From Hydrogenophaga sp. SL48 (lineage in GTDB: Bacteria > Pseudomonadota > Gammaproteobacteria > Burkholderiales > Burkholderiaceae_C): a stretch of DNA of 64,000 nucleotides. The position numbers and the translations under genes are program-made. Location of the stretch: positions 372,001 through 436,000 of the forward strand of contig NZ_CP063400.1 in assembly GCF_021729865.1 (NCBI RefSeq). The letters run 5' to 3'. Shown here in pieces: positions 18,843 through 26,734 of the stretch. Numbering within the stretch: position 1 is the first letter of the stretch; every line of letters begins with the position of its first letter. The notes under the pieces are model-generated. The model worked only from the letters and a program-made list of their open reading frames with translations. It was not told where the DNA came from and did not search any database.

Positions 18843-18936
18843 ACCCCCGCCGCGCTTCGCGCGACCCCCTTCAAGGGGGCGGCACTGGCCGTCCGTCCTG
18901 AGCTTGTCAAAGGGCGCCCCGGCGGTGCCCTGGGCG
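18843..18936 (+). repeat. Stop-adjacent triple-hairpin repeat, copy D, mosaic with a REP half
   Basis: Starts 3 bases after the stop. Hairpins one and two match copy C closely. Hairpin three is interrupted by GTCCTGAGCTTGTCAAAGG, which resembles one arm of the REP hairpin found inside lolD at 49946. The common CGGCGGTGCCCTGG tail follows. It lies between convergent genes. Confidence 0.65.
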
Positions 18937-18944
18937 GCAGCGGA

Positions 18945-19790
18945 TCAACCCAACGCTTTGAACGACTGCAGCGCCGACAGTGGCGTGAACGCACCGGCGC
19001 GTTTTTCCTTCATCGCCGTGATCGACTCGCGCACATGCGCGTTGCTCCAGATCGCGCCCTGCAGCCAGCCCATCTGGCGCAGGCTGTCTTCCACCGAATG
19101 GTCGCGCGCGTAGGTCACGGCCTGCTTGGTGCCCCAGATGGCGATCGGTGGTTTGCTGGCGATCTCTTTCGCGCACAACATTGCGGCGGCCAGCATGGCC
19201 TCGGGCGTGTCGAACACCTCGTTGACCAGCCCGTAGGCCAGCGCCTTGGCGGCCGGCAGGCGCCGGCCGGTGTAGGCCATCTCCTTCACCACCGCGAAGG
19301 GGATCAGCTTGGGCAGGCGCTGCAGCGTGCCCACGTCGGCCACCATGCCGATGTTGATCTCCTGGATGCAGAAGAAGGCATCGGCCGTGGCGTACCGGAT
19401 GCAGGCGGCCGTGACCATGTCCACCGCGCCGCCGATGCAGCCGCCCTGGATGGCGCAGATCACCGGCATGCGCAGGTTCTCGATCTTTGTGAACGTGGCC
19501 TGCATGTCGGTCAGCAGGTCGAAGATGGCGGCGCGGCCTTCCGGGCTCTGGTCGTCCATGGCGATCGCTCCCGCAAAGGTCTCGAGTGCCATGCCGGCGC
19601 TGAAGTGTTTGCCGGTGCTGCTGATGACCAGCGCGCGCGCCGTGCCTTCGGTGTGGAGCGTTGTCAGCACCTCGTCCAGCTCGCGCCAGAAGGTGGGGTG
19701 CATGGTGTTCAGCGTGTCGGGCCGGTTGAGCACCAGGTGGGCCACATGATCTTCAGTCGAGCTCAGGGAAAAGCAGGTCGGTGTGTTCAT
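18945..19790 (-). CDS. Crotonase-family delta(3,5)-delta(2,4)-dienoyl-CoA isomerase
   Basis: 281 residues. The crotonase oxyanion-hole stretch is GKHFSAGMALE and the second half reads GCIGGAVDMVTAACIRYATA, then CIQEINIGMVADVGTLQRLP. The Asp, Glu and Asp in VDM, QEINIG and ADVG match the catalytic trio of peroxisomal dienoyl-CoA isomerase (ECH1) better than the two Glu of true enoyl-CoA hydratases. It would therefore move double bonds during breakdown of odd-position unsaturated fatty acids. The ATG at 19790 lies inside the 3' end of dinB (38-base overlap); no good later start exists without losing the first strand. Confidence 0.85.
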   Translation of the reverse strand: MNTPTCFSLSSTEDHVAHLVLNRPDTLNTMHPTFWRELDEVLTTLHTEGTARALVISSTGKHFSAGMALETFAGAIAMDDQSPEGRAAIFDLLTDMQATFTKIENLRMPVICAIQGGCIGGAVDMVTAACIRYATADAFFCIQEINIGMVADVGTLQRLPKLIPFAVVKEMAYTGRRLPAAKALAYGLVNEVFDTPEAMLAAAMLCAKEIASKPPIAIWGTKQAVTYARDHSVEDSLRQMGWLQGAIWSNAHVRESITAMKEKRAGAFTPLSALQSFKALG

Positions 19791-21039
19791 CGGTGGCCTT
19801 GTCTCTAGCGGTTCGGGTGGAATGGCTTTCACTGTAGCCCGAGGCTTCTTCGCCCTCTGTCCCGGGCTTGACGAGCTTGCCCACGCGCACGCCCAGCAGG
19901 CGGATGCGGCGGCCCAGGTCCACGCGCTTCAGGCACAGGCCGGCCTGGCGGCGGATGGTGGCTGCGTCTGAGGTGAAGTGATCGATCGTCACGTCGCGCG
20001 TCACGCTCTGGAAGTTGTCGTAGCGCAGCTTGATGCCGATGGTCTTGCCCGCGTAGCCCTTGCGCTGCAGGTCGTCGGCCACCTGCTCGCAGAGTTTTGT
20101 GAACACCGCGCCCAGCTCGGCGCGGTCGCGCACCGCGTGCAGGTCGCGCTCGAAGGTGGTCTCGCGGCTCATGCTCACCGGCTCGCTCTCGGTCACCACC
20201 GGGCGGTCGTCGCGGCCCCAGCTGACGGCGTGCAGCCAGGCACCGTAGCTCTTGCCAAAGGTCTCGATCAGCCAGACCGGATCGCGCGCCGCCAGGTCGC
20301 CGATGGTGTGGATGCCGTGGCCTTGCAGCTTTTGATCGGCCTTGGGCCCCACGCCGTTGACCTTGCGGCAGGGCAGGGGCCAGATCTTTTCCTGAAGGTC
20401 GTCGGGCCAGACGATGCTGATGCCGTTGGGCTTGTTGAATTCGCTCGCCATCTTGGCGATGAGCTTGTTGGGCGCCACGCCGATGGAGCAGGTGATGCCG
20501 GTGGCCTGGAAGATGCTTTTCTGGATCAGCCGCGCCAGCACGCGCCCGCCCTCGCGCTGCCCGCCGGGCACGTCGGTGAAGTCGATGTAGACCTCGTCCA
20601 CGCCGCGGTCTTCCATCACCGGCGCGATCTCCAGGATGGTGCTCTTGAACAGGCGCGAGATGCGGCGCACCTCGTCGAAGTCCACCGGCAGCAGGATGGC
20701 CTGCGGGCATAGCTTGGCCGCCTTCATGAGCCCCATGGCCGAGCCCACGCCGAACTGGCGCGCCGGGTAGGTGGCGGTGGTGATGACGCCGCGCCCGGTG
20801 TAGCCGGAGAGGCGGGGGAAAAATTCGAGCGGGATGCGGCTCAGGTCGCCGTCTGACCAGTCGCGTTCCGGGTAGGCCTCGCGCAGGCGGGCCAGCACAT
20901 CGTCTTCCCGCCGCCGCCCGCCGCCAATCACCACCGGCAGGCCCTTGAGTTGCGGGTAACGCAGCAGCTCCACCGACGCGAAAAACGCGTCCATGTCCAG
21001 GTGCGCGATGCGACGGGGCAGATGGGCTTCGGGGGTCAC
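19753..21039 (-). CDS. dinB: DNA polymerase IV (Y-family)
   Basis: 428 residues. Error-prone translesion polymerase. Catalytic acidic residues are in IAHLDMDAFFASVE at the start and DRGVDEVYIDFTD in the palm. ITCSIGVAPNKLIAKMASEFNKP follows, then the helix-hairpin-helix region (VNGVGPKADQKLQGHGIHTI) and the little-finger domain. The C-terminal end ...DLLFPELD resembles a beta-clamp binding peptide (LLFPEL). No LexA box was recognised in the 95 bases upstream. It is longer at the C-terminus than E. coli DinB because of the linker to this peptide. Confidence 0.94.
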   Translation of the reverse strand: MTPEAHLPRRIAHLDMDAFFASVELLRYPQLKGLPVVIGGGRRREDDVLARLREAYPERDWSDGDLSRIPLEFFPRLSGYTGRGVITTATYPARQFGVGSAMGLMKAAKLCPQAILLPVDFDEVRRISRLFKSTILEIAPVMEDRGVDEVYIDFTDVPGGQREGGRVLARLIQKSIFQATGITCSIGVAPNKLIAKMASEFNKPNGISIVWPDDLQEKIWPLPCRKVNGVGPKADQKLQGHGIHTIGDLAARDPVWLIETFGKSYGAWLHAVSWGRDDRPVVTESEPVSMSRETTFERDLHAVRDRAELGAVFTKLCEQVADDLQRKGYAGKTIGIKLRYDNFQSVTRDVTIDHFTSDAATIRRQAGLCLKRVDLGRRIRLLGVRVGKLVKPGTEGEEASGYSESHSTRTARDKATDEHTDLLFPELD

Positions 21040-21134
21040 GGTGGCTGGAGCATAGCGCCGGCTGCGCGCGCGCCAGGGGTCTAAGATGGCTGGCCGCGCG
21101 CCACCCTGTCGTGCACCGTTTCACCGGAGCCCCC

Positions 21135-21863
21135 ATGAACACCCTCTCCCGCATCCTCGCCGCCGTGCTGGTCGCCGCCGGCCTCGCCTTGGCCGGCTAT
21201 GCCGTCAGCCAGGGCCTGGAGCGCTTCCGCATGTCGGACCGCTCGGTCACCGTCAAAGGGCTGGCTGAAAAAGAGGTCGAGAGCGACTTCGCGATCTGGA
21301 CGCTGGGCTTTCGCCGCGCGGGCGTGGAGTTCGGCGCGGTGCAGCAGGCGCTGTCCGCCGACCGCGACAAGGTGCTCGCGTTCCTCAAGGCCCAGGGCTT
21401 CACAGATGCCGAGCTCGAACCCAAACCCCTGCAGGTGCAGGACCTGCTGGCGCGCGAGTACGCGCAGGGCAACGTGCCGTTCCGCTTCAACGGCAGCGGC
21501 CAGGTGCTGGTGAAGTCGGCGCGGGTGAAGGATGTGGAAAAGGCCGCGCTGGCGGTGGACCCGCTGATCCAGGCCGGCATGCAGCTCGGCGGCGCCGAGG
21601 GCGAGGGCACCAACAGCGGCCCGCGTTACCAGCTGCGCGGCTTCAACGACATCAAGGCCCCGCTGCTGGCCGAGGCCACGCGCAACGCTCGGGAGCAGGC
21701 CGCCAAATTCGCCACCGAAGCCGGCGCCAGCCTCGGTCCGCTGAAGAACGCCAACCAGGGCGCGATCCGCATCACCGGCGACGACGGCAACGACTTCGAC
21801 GACGGCAGCTCACGCACCAAGCGGCTGCGCGTGGTCAGCACCTTCGAGTACGAGTTGAGGTAA
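21135..21863 (+). CDS. SIMPL domain (DUF541) exported protein
   Basis: 242 residues. The N-terminal helix (LSRILAAVLVAAGLALAGYA) is a signal or anchor. The SIMPL domain follows with SVTVKGLAEKEVESDFAIW at its start, YQLRGFNDIKAPLLAEATRN in the middle, and RLRVVSTFEYEL at the end. SIMPL proteins are periplasmic or outer-membrane-associated and of uncertain function; E. coli YggE affects oxidative stress. The ribosome site ACCGGAGC precedes the ATG. Divergent from dinB. Confidence 0.87.
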   Translation: MNTLSRILAAVLVAAGLALAGYAVSQGLERFRMSDRSVTVKGLAEKEVESDFAIWTLGFRRAGVEFGAVQQALSADRDKVLAFLKAQGFTDAELEPKPLQVQDLLAREYAQGNVPFRFNGSGQVLVKSARVKDVEKAALAVDPLIQAGMQLGGAEGEGTNSGPRYQLRGFNDIKAPLLAEATRNAREQAAKFATEAGASLGPLKNANQGAIRITGDDGNDFDDGSSRTKRLRVVSTFEYELR

Positions 21864-21865
21864 GG

Positions 21866-21970
21866 CTCCCCCCGCAGCGCTTCGCGCTACCCCCAGGGGG
21901 CAACCCGATGCGGCCCGGCCAAGCCGGTTCCGCCGGGTTCTCGGTTCAGGCACTGCGCCTGGGCGGTGCC
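21866..21970 (+). repeat. Stop-adjacent triple-hairpin repeat, copy E
   Basis: Begins 2 bases after the SIMPL stop. GCGC-TTC-GCGC, a CCCCC-A-GGGGG stem and CCGGC-CAA-GCCGG follow, then a GGCACTGCGCCTGGGCGGTG tail. It separates two convergent genes. Confidence 0.65.
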
Positions 21971-21973
21971 GCT

Positions 21974-22189
21974 TCATGCGTCGGGTTGTGCCTCTGGTGC
22001 CGCTGCATCTTTGTCCATGTCCCCGGGGATGCCCGACCAGCTCTCCCAGCCCGGGCCAAAGGTTTCGATGGGGTGTTGGGTGCGTTCCGAGCCGTTGCCG
22101 CAGAGCAGGGCGTTGAAGGCACAGTAGCGGTCGCAACCCCAGCAATTGCGCTCGGGGTGGGGTGGGTTGAGGGGGAAGGGTTTGGCCAT
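21974..22189 (-). CDS. DUF3079 small cysteine-containing protein
   Basis: 71 residues from ATG at 22189. The compact motif ERNCWGCDRYCAFNALLCGNG followed by SERTQHPIETFGPGW is the DUF3079 signature, with four conserved cysteines (CxxC...C...C) able to hold zinc or an FeS cluster. Function is unknown; proteins of this family occur as short cytoplasmic polypeptides in beta- and gammaproteobacteria. The start MAKPFPLNPPHPER agrees with family members. Confidence 0.85.
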   Translation of the reverse strand: MAKPFPLNPPHPERNCWGCDRYCAFNALLCGNGSERTQHPIETFGPGWESWSGIPGDMDKDAAAPEAQPDA

Positions 22190-22279
22190 GGTCCGGCAAC
22201 CGTGGCCGACGGACGGCAGCCACACCGCAGAGTGTGTCGGTCTCGCTGCTGGCCCGCCTTGATCTGCTTCAAGACAACG

Positions 22280-22303
22280 GGGTGCGCCCTGTGGTGCGCA
22301 CCC
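22280..22303 (-). terminator. Hairpin downstream of the RskA-like gene
   Basis: Perfect 8-base stem GGGTGCGC / GCGCACCC with an 8-base loop, 8 bases beyond the stop codon of the gene on the minus strand. There is no run of T, so termination efficiency is uncertain. Confidence 0.45.
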
Positions 22304-22311
22304 GCTTCAGA

Positions 22312-22851
22312 TCAGATCGCCTTGTGCACCAGCGCGCCCTTGAACAGCCAGGGCAGGCGCGGCCCCTGGGCTTCCGGCACACCGCCTTTGGCCTCCACGC
22401 TGATGGCCAGCTGGCCGACGCCCGCCAGCGCGGCTTCCTTGGCGGGCAGCTGCAGGGTCTTGTATTTGCTCTCGATCACGCCCAGCGACCGAGGTGGTTT
22501 GTCGCCGTCGAGCGCCCAGAGCTGCATGCTGTCTTCCCGGCCCTCTTTCACCTCGTTCAGGCGCTGCAACTGCAGCAAGCCGGTCTGCGGGTCCATGGTC
22601 ACGAGCATGGCCGGCTGCTGCTGCTCGTCCAGCAGCACCGCGAGGTGGCGGATCTGCGGCACGGCGGCCACCTTCGTCTGCAGGTGGCCGATCTGCGCCT
22701 TGAGCTGCTCGACCATGCTGGCACTGGCGGCCCAGCCCAGCAGCAGCACCAGCAACAGAAAAATCGCCAGCGCGCGCCACCAGGGCGAGACCCTGCGGCT
22801 GGCTGGCGCGGGGCTGTTGGTATCGGTCTGGGCAGTGTGCGAATCGTTCAT
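22312..22851 (-). CDS. Orphan RskA C-terminal-like (anti-sigma-K domain) membrane protein
   Basis: 179 residues from ATG 22851. One transmembrane helix (WWRALAIFLLLVLLLGWAAS, about 30-50), a short coiled-coil stretch (MVEQLKAQIGHLQTKVAAV), then the periplasmic RskA-type domain with MQLWALDGDKPPRSLGVIES and AISVEAKGGVPEAQGP. Full anti-sigma factors of this class carry an N-terminal zinc-binding ZAS domain that grips a sigma factor. Here the cytoplasmic part is only about 28 residues with no HxxxCxxC motif, and no ECF sigma gene lies beside it. It may be a remnant or a sensor with another partner. Confidence 0.78.
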   Translation of the reverse strand: MNDSHTAQTDTNSPAPASRRVSPWWRALAIFLLLVLLLGWAASASMVEQLKAQIGHLQTKVAAVPQIRHLAVLLDEQQQPAMLVTMDPQTGLLQLQRLNEVKEGREDSMQLWALDGDKPPRSLGVIESKYKTLQLPAKEAALAGVGQLAISVEAKGGVPEAQGPRLPWLFKGALVHKAI

Positions 22852-22994
22852 GTCCGAAGTATGCCTGCGCGGGGGGCTCGGGGCTCGCCCGAGGGCGGGG
22901 GGCGGTACACTGCGCCGATCCCACGTTGGCCGCTGGTGGCGCCAGCATCCGGCGCTGTCGAAGCGGTCGTCAACCTCCCATACCCTGCCCCACC

Positions 22995-24251
22995 ATGCAA
23001 GCCTTCGAAGTGGCGATCTGGTCTGCCATGGCGGGTGTCCTGCTGACACTGGCCATCGCGGCCTCGCTGGACCTGGCCACCCGCCCCAGCCTGCCGGCGG
23101 CGCGCTCGTGGCTGAGCCTGGTGCTCACCGGCGGGTCCTGCATCCTGATGTCCGGCCTGCCCGAGACCCTGTGGCCCTCCTGGAACCAGATCGACTGGCT
23201 GCCACTGAAGGCCACGCTGGGGCCGCTGTGCGGCGCGCTGGCGATGACCTACCTCGGGCACTGGTCGGGCCTGCGCAGTGAAGACCGGCTGGTGCGGCGA
23301 ATGATGGGGCCGGGCGCGTCGGTGCTCATCGCCGGCACCTTCCTCCTGCTGGGCCTGGTGGTCGTGGGCGTGCCCGCCGACACCGTGCTGTTGCTGACGG
23401 CGGCCGTCAACAGCCTGGCGGTGCTGATGGGCGTGCTGATCGCGGTGCGCAGCGTGACGCTGGGCGACCAGCTGTCGCGCTGGATGGTGCTGGCCTGCCT
23501 CTGCCTGGCGCAGATGACGGCCGGCCTCTACGCCAAAGGGCTGGGCATGGACATGGGCAATCCCTACTGGGCGCTGACCGCCTGCGCCACCGTCGGCTAC
23601 TTCACCACCGTGATCGTGCTGGTGCGCATGCGCAACCGCCAGCTGCGCCGTCTGCGGCGCCAGGCCGCGGGACAGATGCCATCGATGGACCCGCTGAACC
23701 TGCCCTGCGGTGCCCAGCTGGTGACCCGCGTCGAAGACGCGCTCTGGCGCAGCCAGCGCATGGGCCGCCCCTGCCTGGTGGTCGCGGTGTCGGTGTCCAA
23801 CCTGTACGCCTACCGTGAGCCGCCGGTCCTGGACCCGGCGGGTGAAATCCTGGTGGCCCTGTCGGCGCGCATCCGCCAGCTGGTGGGCTTCCGGAACGTC
23901 GTGGGGCTGTACCACCAGCGCTGCTTCGTGCTGGCCCTCTCGGCGGTGCAGGACCCGCAGCGCGCCGAGCTGGTGACGGAACGGGTGCTGCGCGAGCTGC
24001 GGATGTCGGTGAACGTCGGCCCCGATCCGCTCTCGCTGCCGTTCCAGCCGGAGGTGGCGATCGGCGTGGTCGAGATGCCGGCCGGGAACGACGACGCCGT
24101 GGCGGTCCGGGTCATCAACCTGGCCGAGCAGCTGGCGCTGCACGCGCACGACGAACCCGAGCGGGCGCTGAGGCGCACCTGGGCGCAGCGCCCGGACACC
24201 CCGGTGGCGCTGGCCTCCTGGCTCGCAGACACCCGTCCCGCCAGCCTCTGA
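22995..24251 (+). CDS. 7TM-type membrane protein with degenerate GGDEF domain
   Basis: 418 residues. About six to seven hydrophobic helices cover residues 1-215 and end in the basic juxtamembrane stretch RMRNRQLRRLRRQ. The C-terminal part aligns with a diguanylate cyclase fold: MDPLNLPCGAQLVTRVEDAL in place of DPLTGLPNR, then RPCLVVAVSVSNLYAY in place of the metal-binding aLlllDlDxFK strand, and VVGLYHQRCFVLAL where active enzymes have RxGGDEF. Both the metal ligands and the signature are gone, so no cyclase activity is expected. Divergent from the RskA-like gene and followed after 102 bases by the altered BLUF gene. Confidence 0.75.
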   Translation: MQAFEVAIWSAMAGVLLTLAIAASLDLATRPSLPAARSWLSLVLTGGSCILMSGLPETLWPSWNQIDWLPLKATLGPLCGALAMTYLGHWSGLRSEDRLVRRMMGPGASVLIAGTFLLLGLVVVGVPADTVLLLTAAVNSLAVLMGVLIAVRSVTLGDQLSRWMVLACLCLAQMTAGLYAKGLGMDMGNPYWALTACATVGYFTTVIVLVRMRNRQLRRLRRQAAGQMPSMDPLNLPCGAQLVTRVEDALWRSQRMGRPCLVVAVSVSNLYAYREPPVLDPAGEILVALSARIRQLVGFRNVVGLYHQRCFVLALSAVQDPQRAELVTERVLRELRMSVNVGPDPLSLPFQPEVAIGVVEMPAGNDDAVAVRVINLAEQLALHAHDEPERALRRTWAQRPDTPVALASWLADTRPASL

Positions 24252-24353
24252 GGCCGGCCGGCGCCCGCCGCTGCCGCGTCAAAACCCCTGCGGGCATGAC
24301 ATCCTGCACATCCCGCCCGCGGTCGACCGGCCGATACCGGGGGACAATTTCCC

Positions 24354-25367
24354 ATGCGTTCCATACTGCAGGACCCCGACAGCTCCAGCTGGCCCGACAG
24401 CGGCGCCGAGCTGTCGACCCAGGACGTGGGGCGGCTGATCTACGCCAGCATCAGCGCGGTCGACGGCCCGGTGCTCGACGAGATGCGCCGCATCCGCGAC
24501 CACGCCGTGGTGCACAACGCCGAGCACGGCCTGCGCGTCGCGCTCATGCACAAATGCGGCTGGTTCGTCGAATGGATCGAGGGGCCGATGGCCGGCATCC
24601 ATGCCCTGGTCGAGCGGGTCGCGCTCGACCCGCGCCACCGCAGCCTCAAGGTCGTGCACGAGAGCGTGGGCCAGCCCCGGCTCTTCAAGCCCTGGATCGG
24701 GTCCATCGCCCAGAGCACCGAGAGCGCCGGCGAGTTTGCCCGGCGCGTGATGGCGCTGCACGAGCGGCACGTCCGCGGCAAGGGCTACGAACCCGCCAGC
24801 GTGTGGCGCAGCCTGTGTTCGCCGCTGCCGGGGCACGTCGAGGTGGCGGCCGCGCGGGAGGGCACCTACCAGCGCGTGATGATGATGTCGGCCCGCCAGA
24901 CCGGCGCCTTCGACCTGCTGCGCTGGCTGGCCCATGAAACCCGGGGCCGTGTGGCGCACCGCCGCTTCGCGGGCAGCGTCCACGACGCGCTCGACGTGGA
25001 GAGCGACTACCTCGATCTGCCCGACCAGGGGCAGCAGGGGCGCCGGCTGATCGCGAACGCCCGCAAAGGGCTGGCGATGGGCGTGACCCATGCCTTTTTG
25101 CCCGACCACGCCGCCGTGGTGCTGCTGCTGGACGCCGATGCCGGGCAGAGCCTGCGCCTCCTGGAGCGGCTGCTGGTGGTGTGCCAGCAGGTCCGCCACC
25201 GGCCGGCCATCATCGGCCTCGGGGCGGACGGCTGGTTCGTCCCCGAACTCCAGACAGCGACCGAGACCCGGGGTCTGCCGTGGCTGGAAGCCCGCACCGG
25301 CGACGGCGAGCCGAAGCATGCCCGGCTCTGGGGGGCCCTGAAAACGGTGCTCGACCGGCTGGGCTGA
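24354..25367 (+). CDS. Divergent BLUF-domain protein with C-terminal unknown domain
   Basis: 337 residues. Residues 25-120 align without gaps to the canonical BLUF protein at 15536 from Asn55 onwards: Tyr30 (RLIYAS), Asn55 (VVHNAEHGL), and Trp114 (KPWIGS) are kept, but the light-switching Gln is Glu73 (FVEWIEG). The remaining about 190 residues are unassigned. They start QRVMMMSARQTGAFDLLRWL, contain DLPDQGQQGRR and then AAVVLLLDADAGQSL, a strand order that resembles a P-loop GTPase lacking the Walker lysine; this resemblance is weak. Light response is uncertain because Gln-to-Glu changes normally disturb the photocycle. Confidence 0.72.
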   Translation: MRSILQDPDSSSWPDSGAELSTQDVGRLIYASISAVDGPVLDEMRRIRDHAVVHNAEHGLRVALMHKCGWFVEWIEGPMAGIHALVERVALDPRHRSLKVVHESVGQPRLFKPWIGSIAQSTESAGEFARRVMALHERHVRGKGYEPASVWRSLCSPLPGHVEVAAAREGTYQRVMMMSARQTGAFDLLRWLAHETRGRVAHRRFAGSVHDALDVESDYLDLPDQGQQGRRLIANARKGLAMGVTHAFLPDHAAVVLLLDADAGQSLRLLERLLVVCQQVRHRPAIIGLGADGWFVPELQTATETRGLPWLEARTGDGEPKHARLWGALKTVLDRLG

Positions 25368-25376
25368 CGCCGAGGT

Positions 25377-26534
25377 TCAGGCGCCGGTCGGGAAGGTGCC
25401 GGGCAGCAGGATGCCGCGGTCCACGTTCTGGATGTTGGTGTGGCCGCAGAAGGCCATGGTGATGTCCAGCTCCTTGTGGATGATCTGCAGCGCCTTGAGC
25501 ACGCCTTCTTCACCCATGGCGCCCAGGCCATAGACCATGGCGCGACCGATCATGGTGCCGCGCGCGCCCAGCGCCCAGGCCTTGAGCACGTCCTGCCCGC
25601 TGCGGATGCCGCCGTCCATCCACACCTCGATCTGCTCGCCCACCGCCGCCACGATGGCCGGCAGCGCCTCGATGCTGCTCGGCGCGCCGTCGAGCTGGCG
25701 GCCGCCGTGGTTGCTCACCACGATGGCGTCGGCGCCGCTCTGCACGGCGAGCTGCGCGTCTTCCACGTCCATGATGCCTTTCAGGATCAGCTTGCCGCCC
25801 CACTGCTGCTTCACCCAGGCCACGTCGGCCCAGGACAGCGTCGGGTCGAACTGCTCATTGGTCCACGAGGCCAGCGACTTCATGTTGGTCACCGCCTTCA
25901 CATGACCCACCAGGTTGCCGAAGCTGTGGCGCTTCGTGCCCGCCATGCCCAGGCACCAGCGCGGCTTGGTCATGAGGTTGATGATGTTGGCGATGGTCGG
26001 CTTGGGCGGCGCGGTCAGGCCGTTCTTCAGGTCTTTGTGGCGCTGGCCGATCACCTGCAGGTCCAGCGTCAGCACCAGAGCGCTGCACTTGGCGACCTTG
26101 CAGCGGTCGATCATGCGGGCCATGGCCTCGCGGTCGCGCATCATGTAGAGCTGGAACCAGAACGGCGCGGTGGTGTGCTGTGCGATGTCCTCGATCGAGC
26201 AGATGCTCATGGTCGAGAGCGTGAACGGGATGCCGAACTTCTCGGCCGCCTTGGCCGCCTTGATCTCGCCGTCGGCGCTCTGCATGCCGGTCAGCCCCAC
26301 GGGCGCGATGCACACCGGCATCTTCACCGCCTGGCCCACCATCTTCGTGGCCGTCGTGCGGTTCTCCATGTTCACCGCCACGCGCTGGCGCAGCTTGATC
26401 TTCTGGAAGTCGTCGCTGTTGGCGCGGTAGGTGCTCTCGGTCCAGGAGCCGGAATCGGCGTAGTCGTAGAACATGCGCGGCACGCGTTTTTCGGCGAGCA
26501 CGCGCAGGTCTTCGATGGTGGTGATCACGGTCAT
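25377..26534 (-). CDS. lldD: FMN-dependent alpha-hydroxy-acid oxidase (L-lactate dehydrogenase type)
   Basis: 385 residues. Oxidises L-lactate or a related 2-hydroxy acid using FMN. Seen are the early YDYADSGSWTESTYRAN, the substrate/FMN stretch FWFQLYMMRDRE, LTLDLQVIGQRHKDLKNGL, the catalytic SNHGGRQLDGAPSS with the base His, and DGGIRSGQDVLKAWALGA. The membrane-binding loop region (about 190-215, IANIINLMTKPRWCLGM) fits the lactate dehydrogenase subgroup rather than soluble oxidases. It stands alone, convergent with the BLUF-like gene (9-base gap), and lldP or lldR are not adjacent. Confidence 0.9.
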   Translation of the reverse strand: MTVITTIEDLRVLAEKRVPRMFYDYADSGSWTESTYRANSDDFQKIKLRQRVAVNMENRTTATKMVGQAVKMPVCIAPVGLTGMQSADGEIKAAKAAEKFGIPFTLSTMSICSIEDIAQHTTAPFWFQLYMMRDREAMARMIDRCKVAKCSALVLTLDLQVIGQRHKDLKNGLTAPPKPTIANIINLMTKPRWCLGMAGTKRHSFGNLVGHVKAVTNMKSLASWTNEQFDPTLSWADVAWVKQQWGGKLILKGIMDVEDAQLAVQSGADAIVVSNHGGRQLDGAPSSIEALPAIVAAVGEQIEVWMDGGIRSGQDVLKAWALGARGTMIGRAMVYGLGAMGEEGVLKALQIIHKELDITMAFCGHTNIQNVDRGILLPGTFPTGA

Positions 26535-26734
26535 GGGGCTTGTCTCCAGGGGGCTTGGGGGTGTGACGGCATGTTAGCGAGGCGGGCCGGAAAAGGCTTG
26601 TGAAAGCGAGACAGAGGCGTTTGAAATTTCTGATGTCTGCCAAAGGGGGCGAGCCTTGCCCGAGGGGCTAGGACCGTTTGAAAGCCCGGCGTATGATGAT
26701 TTTCGGGAAACCGACCCGCAGGAGGAAGCACACC

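Noticed and set aside
14602..21970. CRISPR array
   Set aside because: The repeats are dispersed over kilobases, each with hairpins and gene-length spacing; no regular spacers and no cas genes.
24338..24350. CGGGGGACA before the altered BLUF gene, as in the doublet element
   Set aside because: The AAAGGAGGA partner, hairpin and stems are missing; a chance match in GC-rich DNA.
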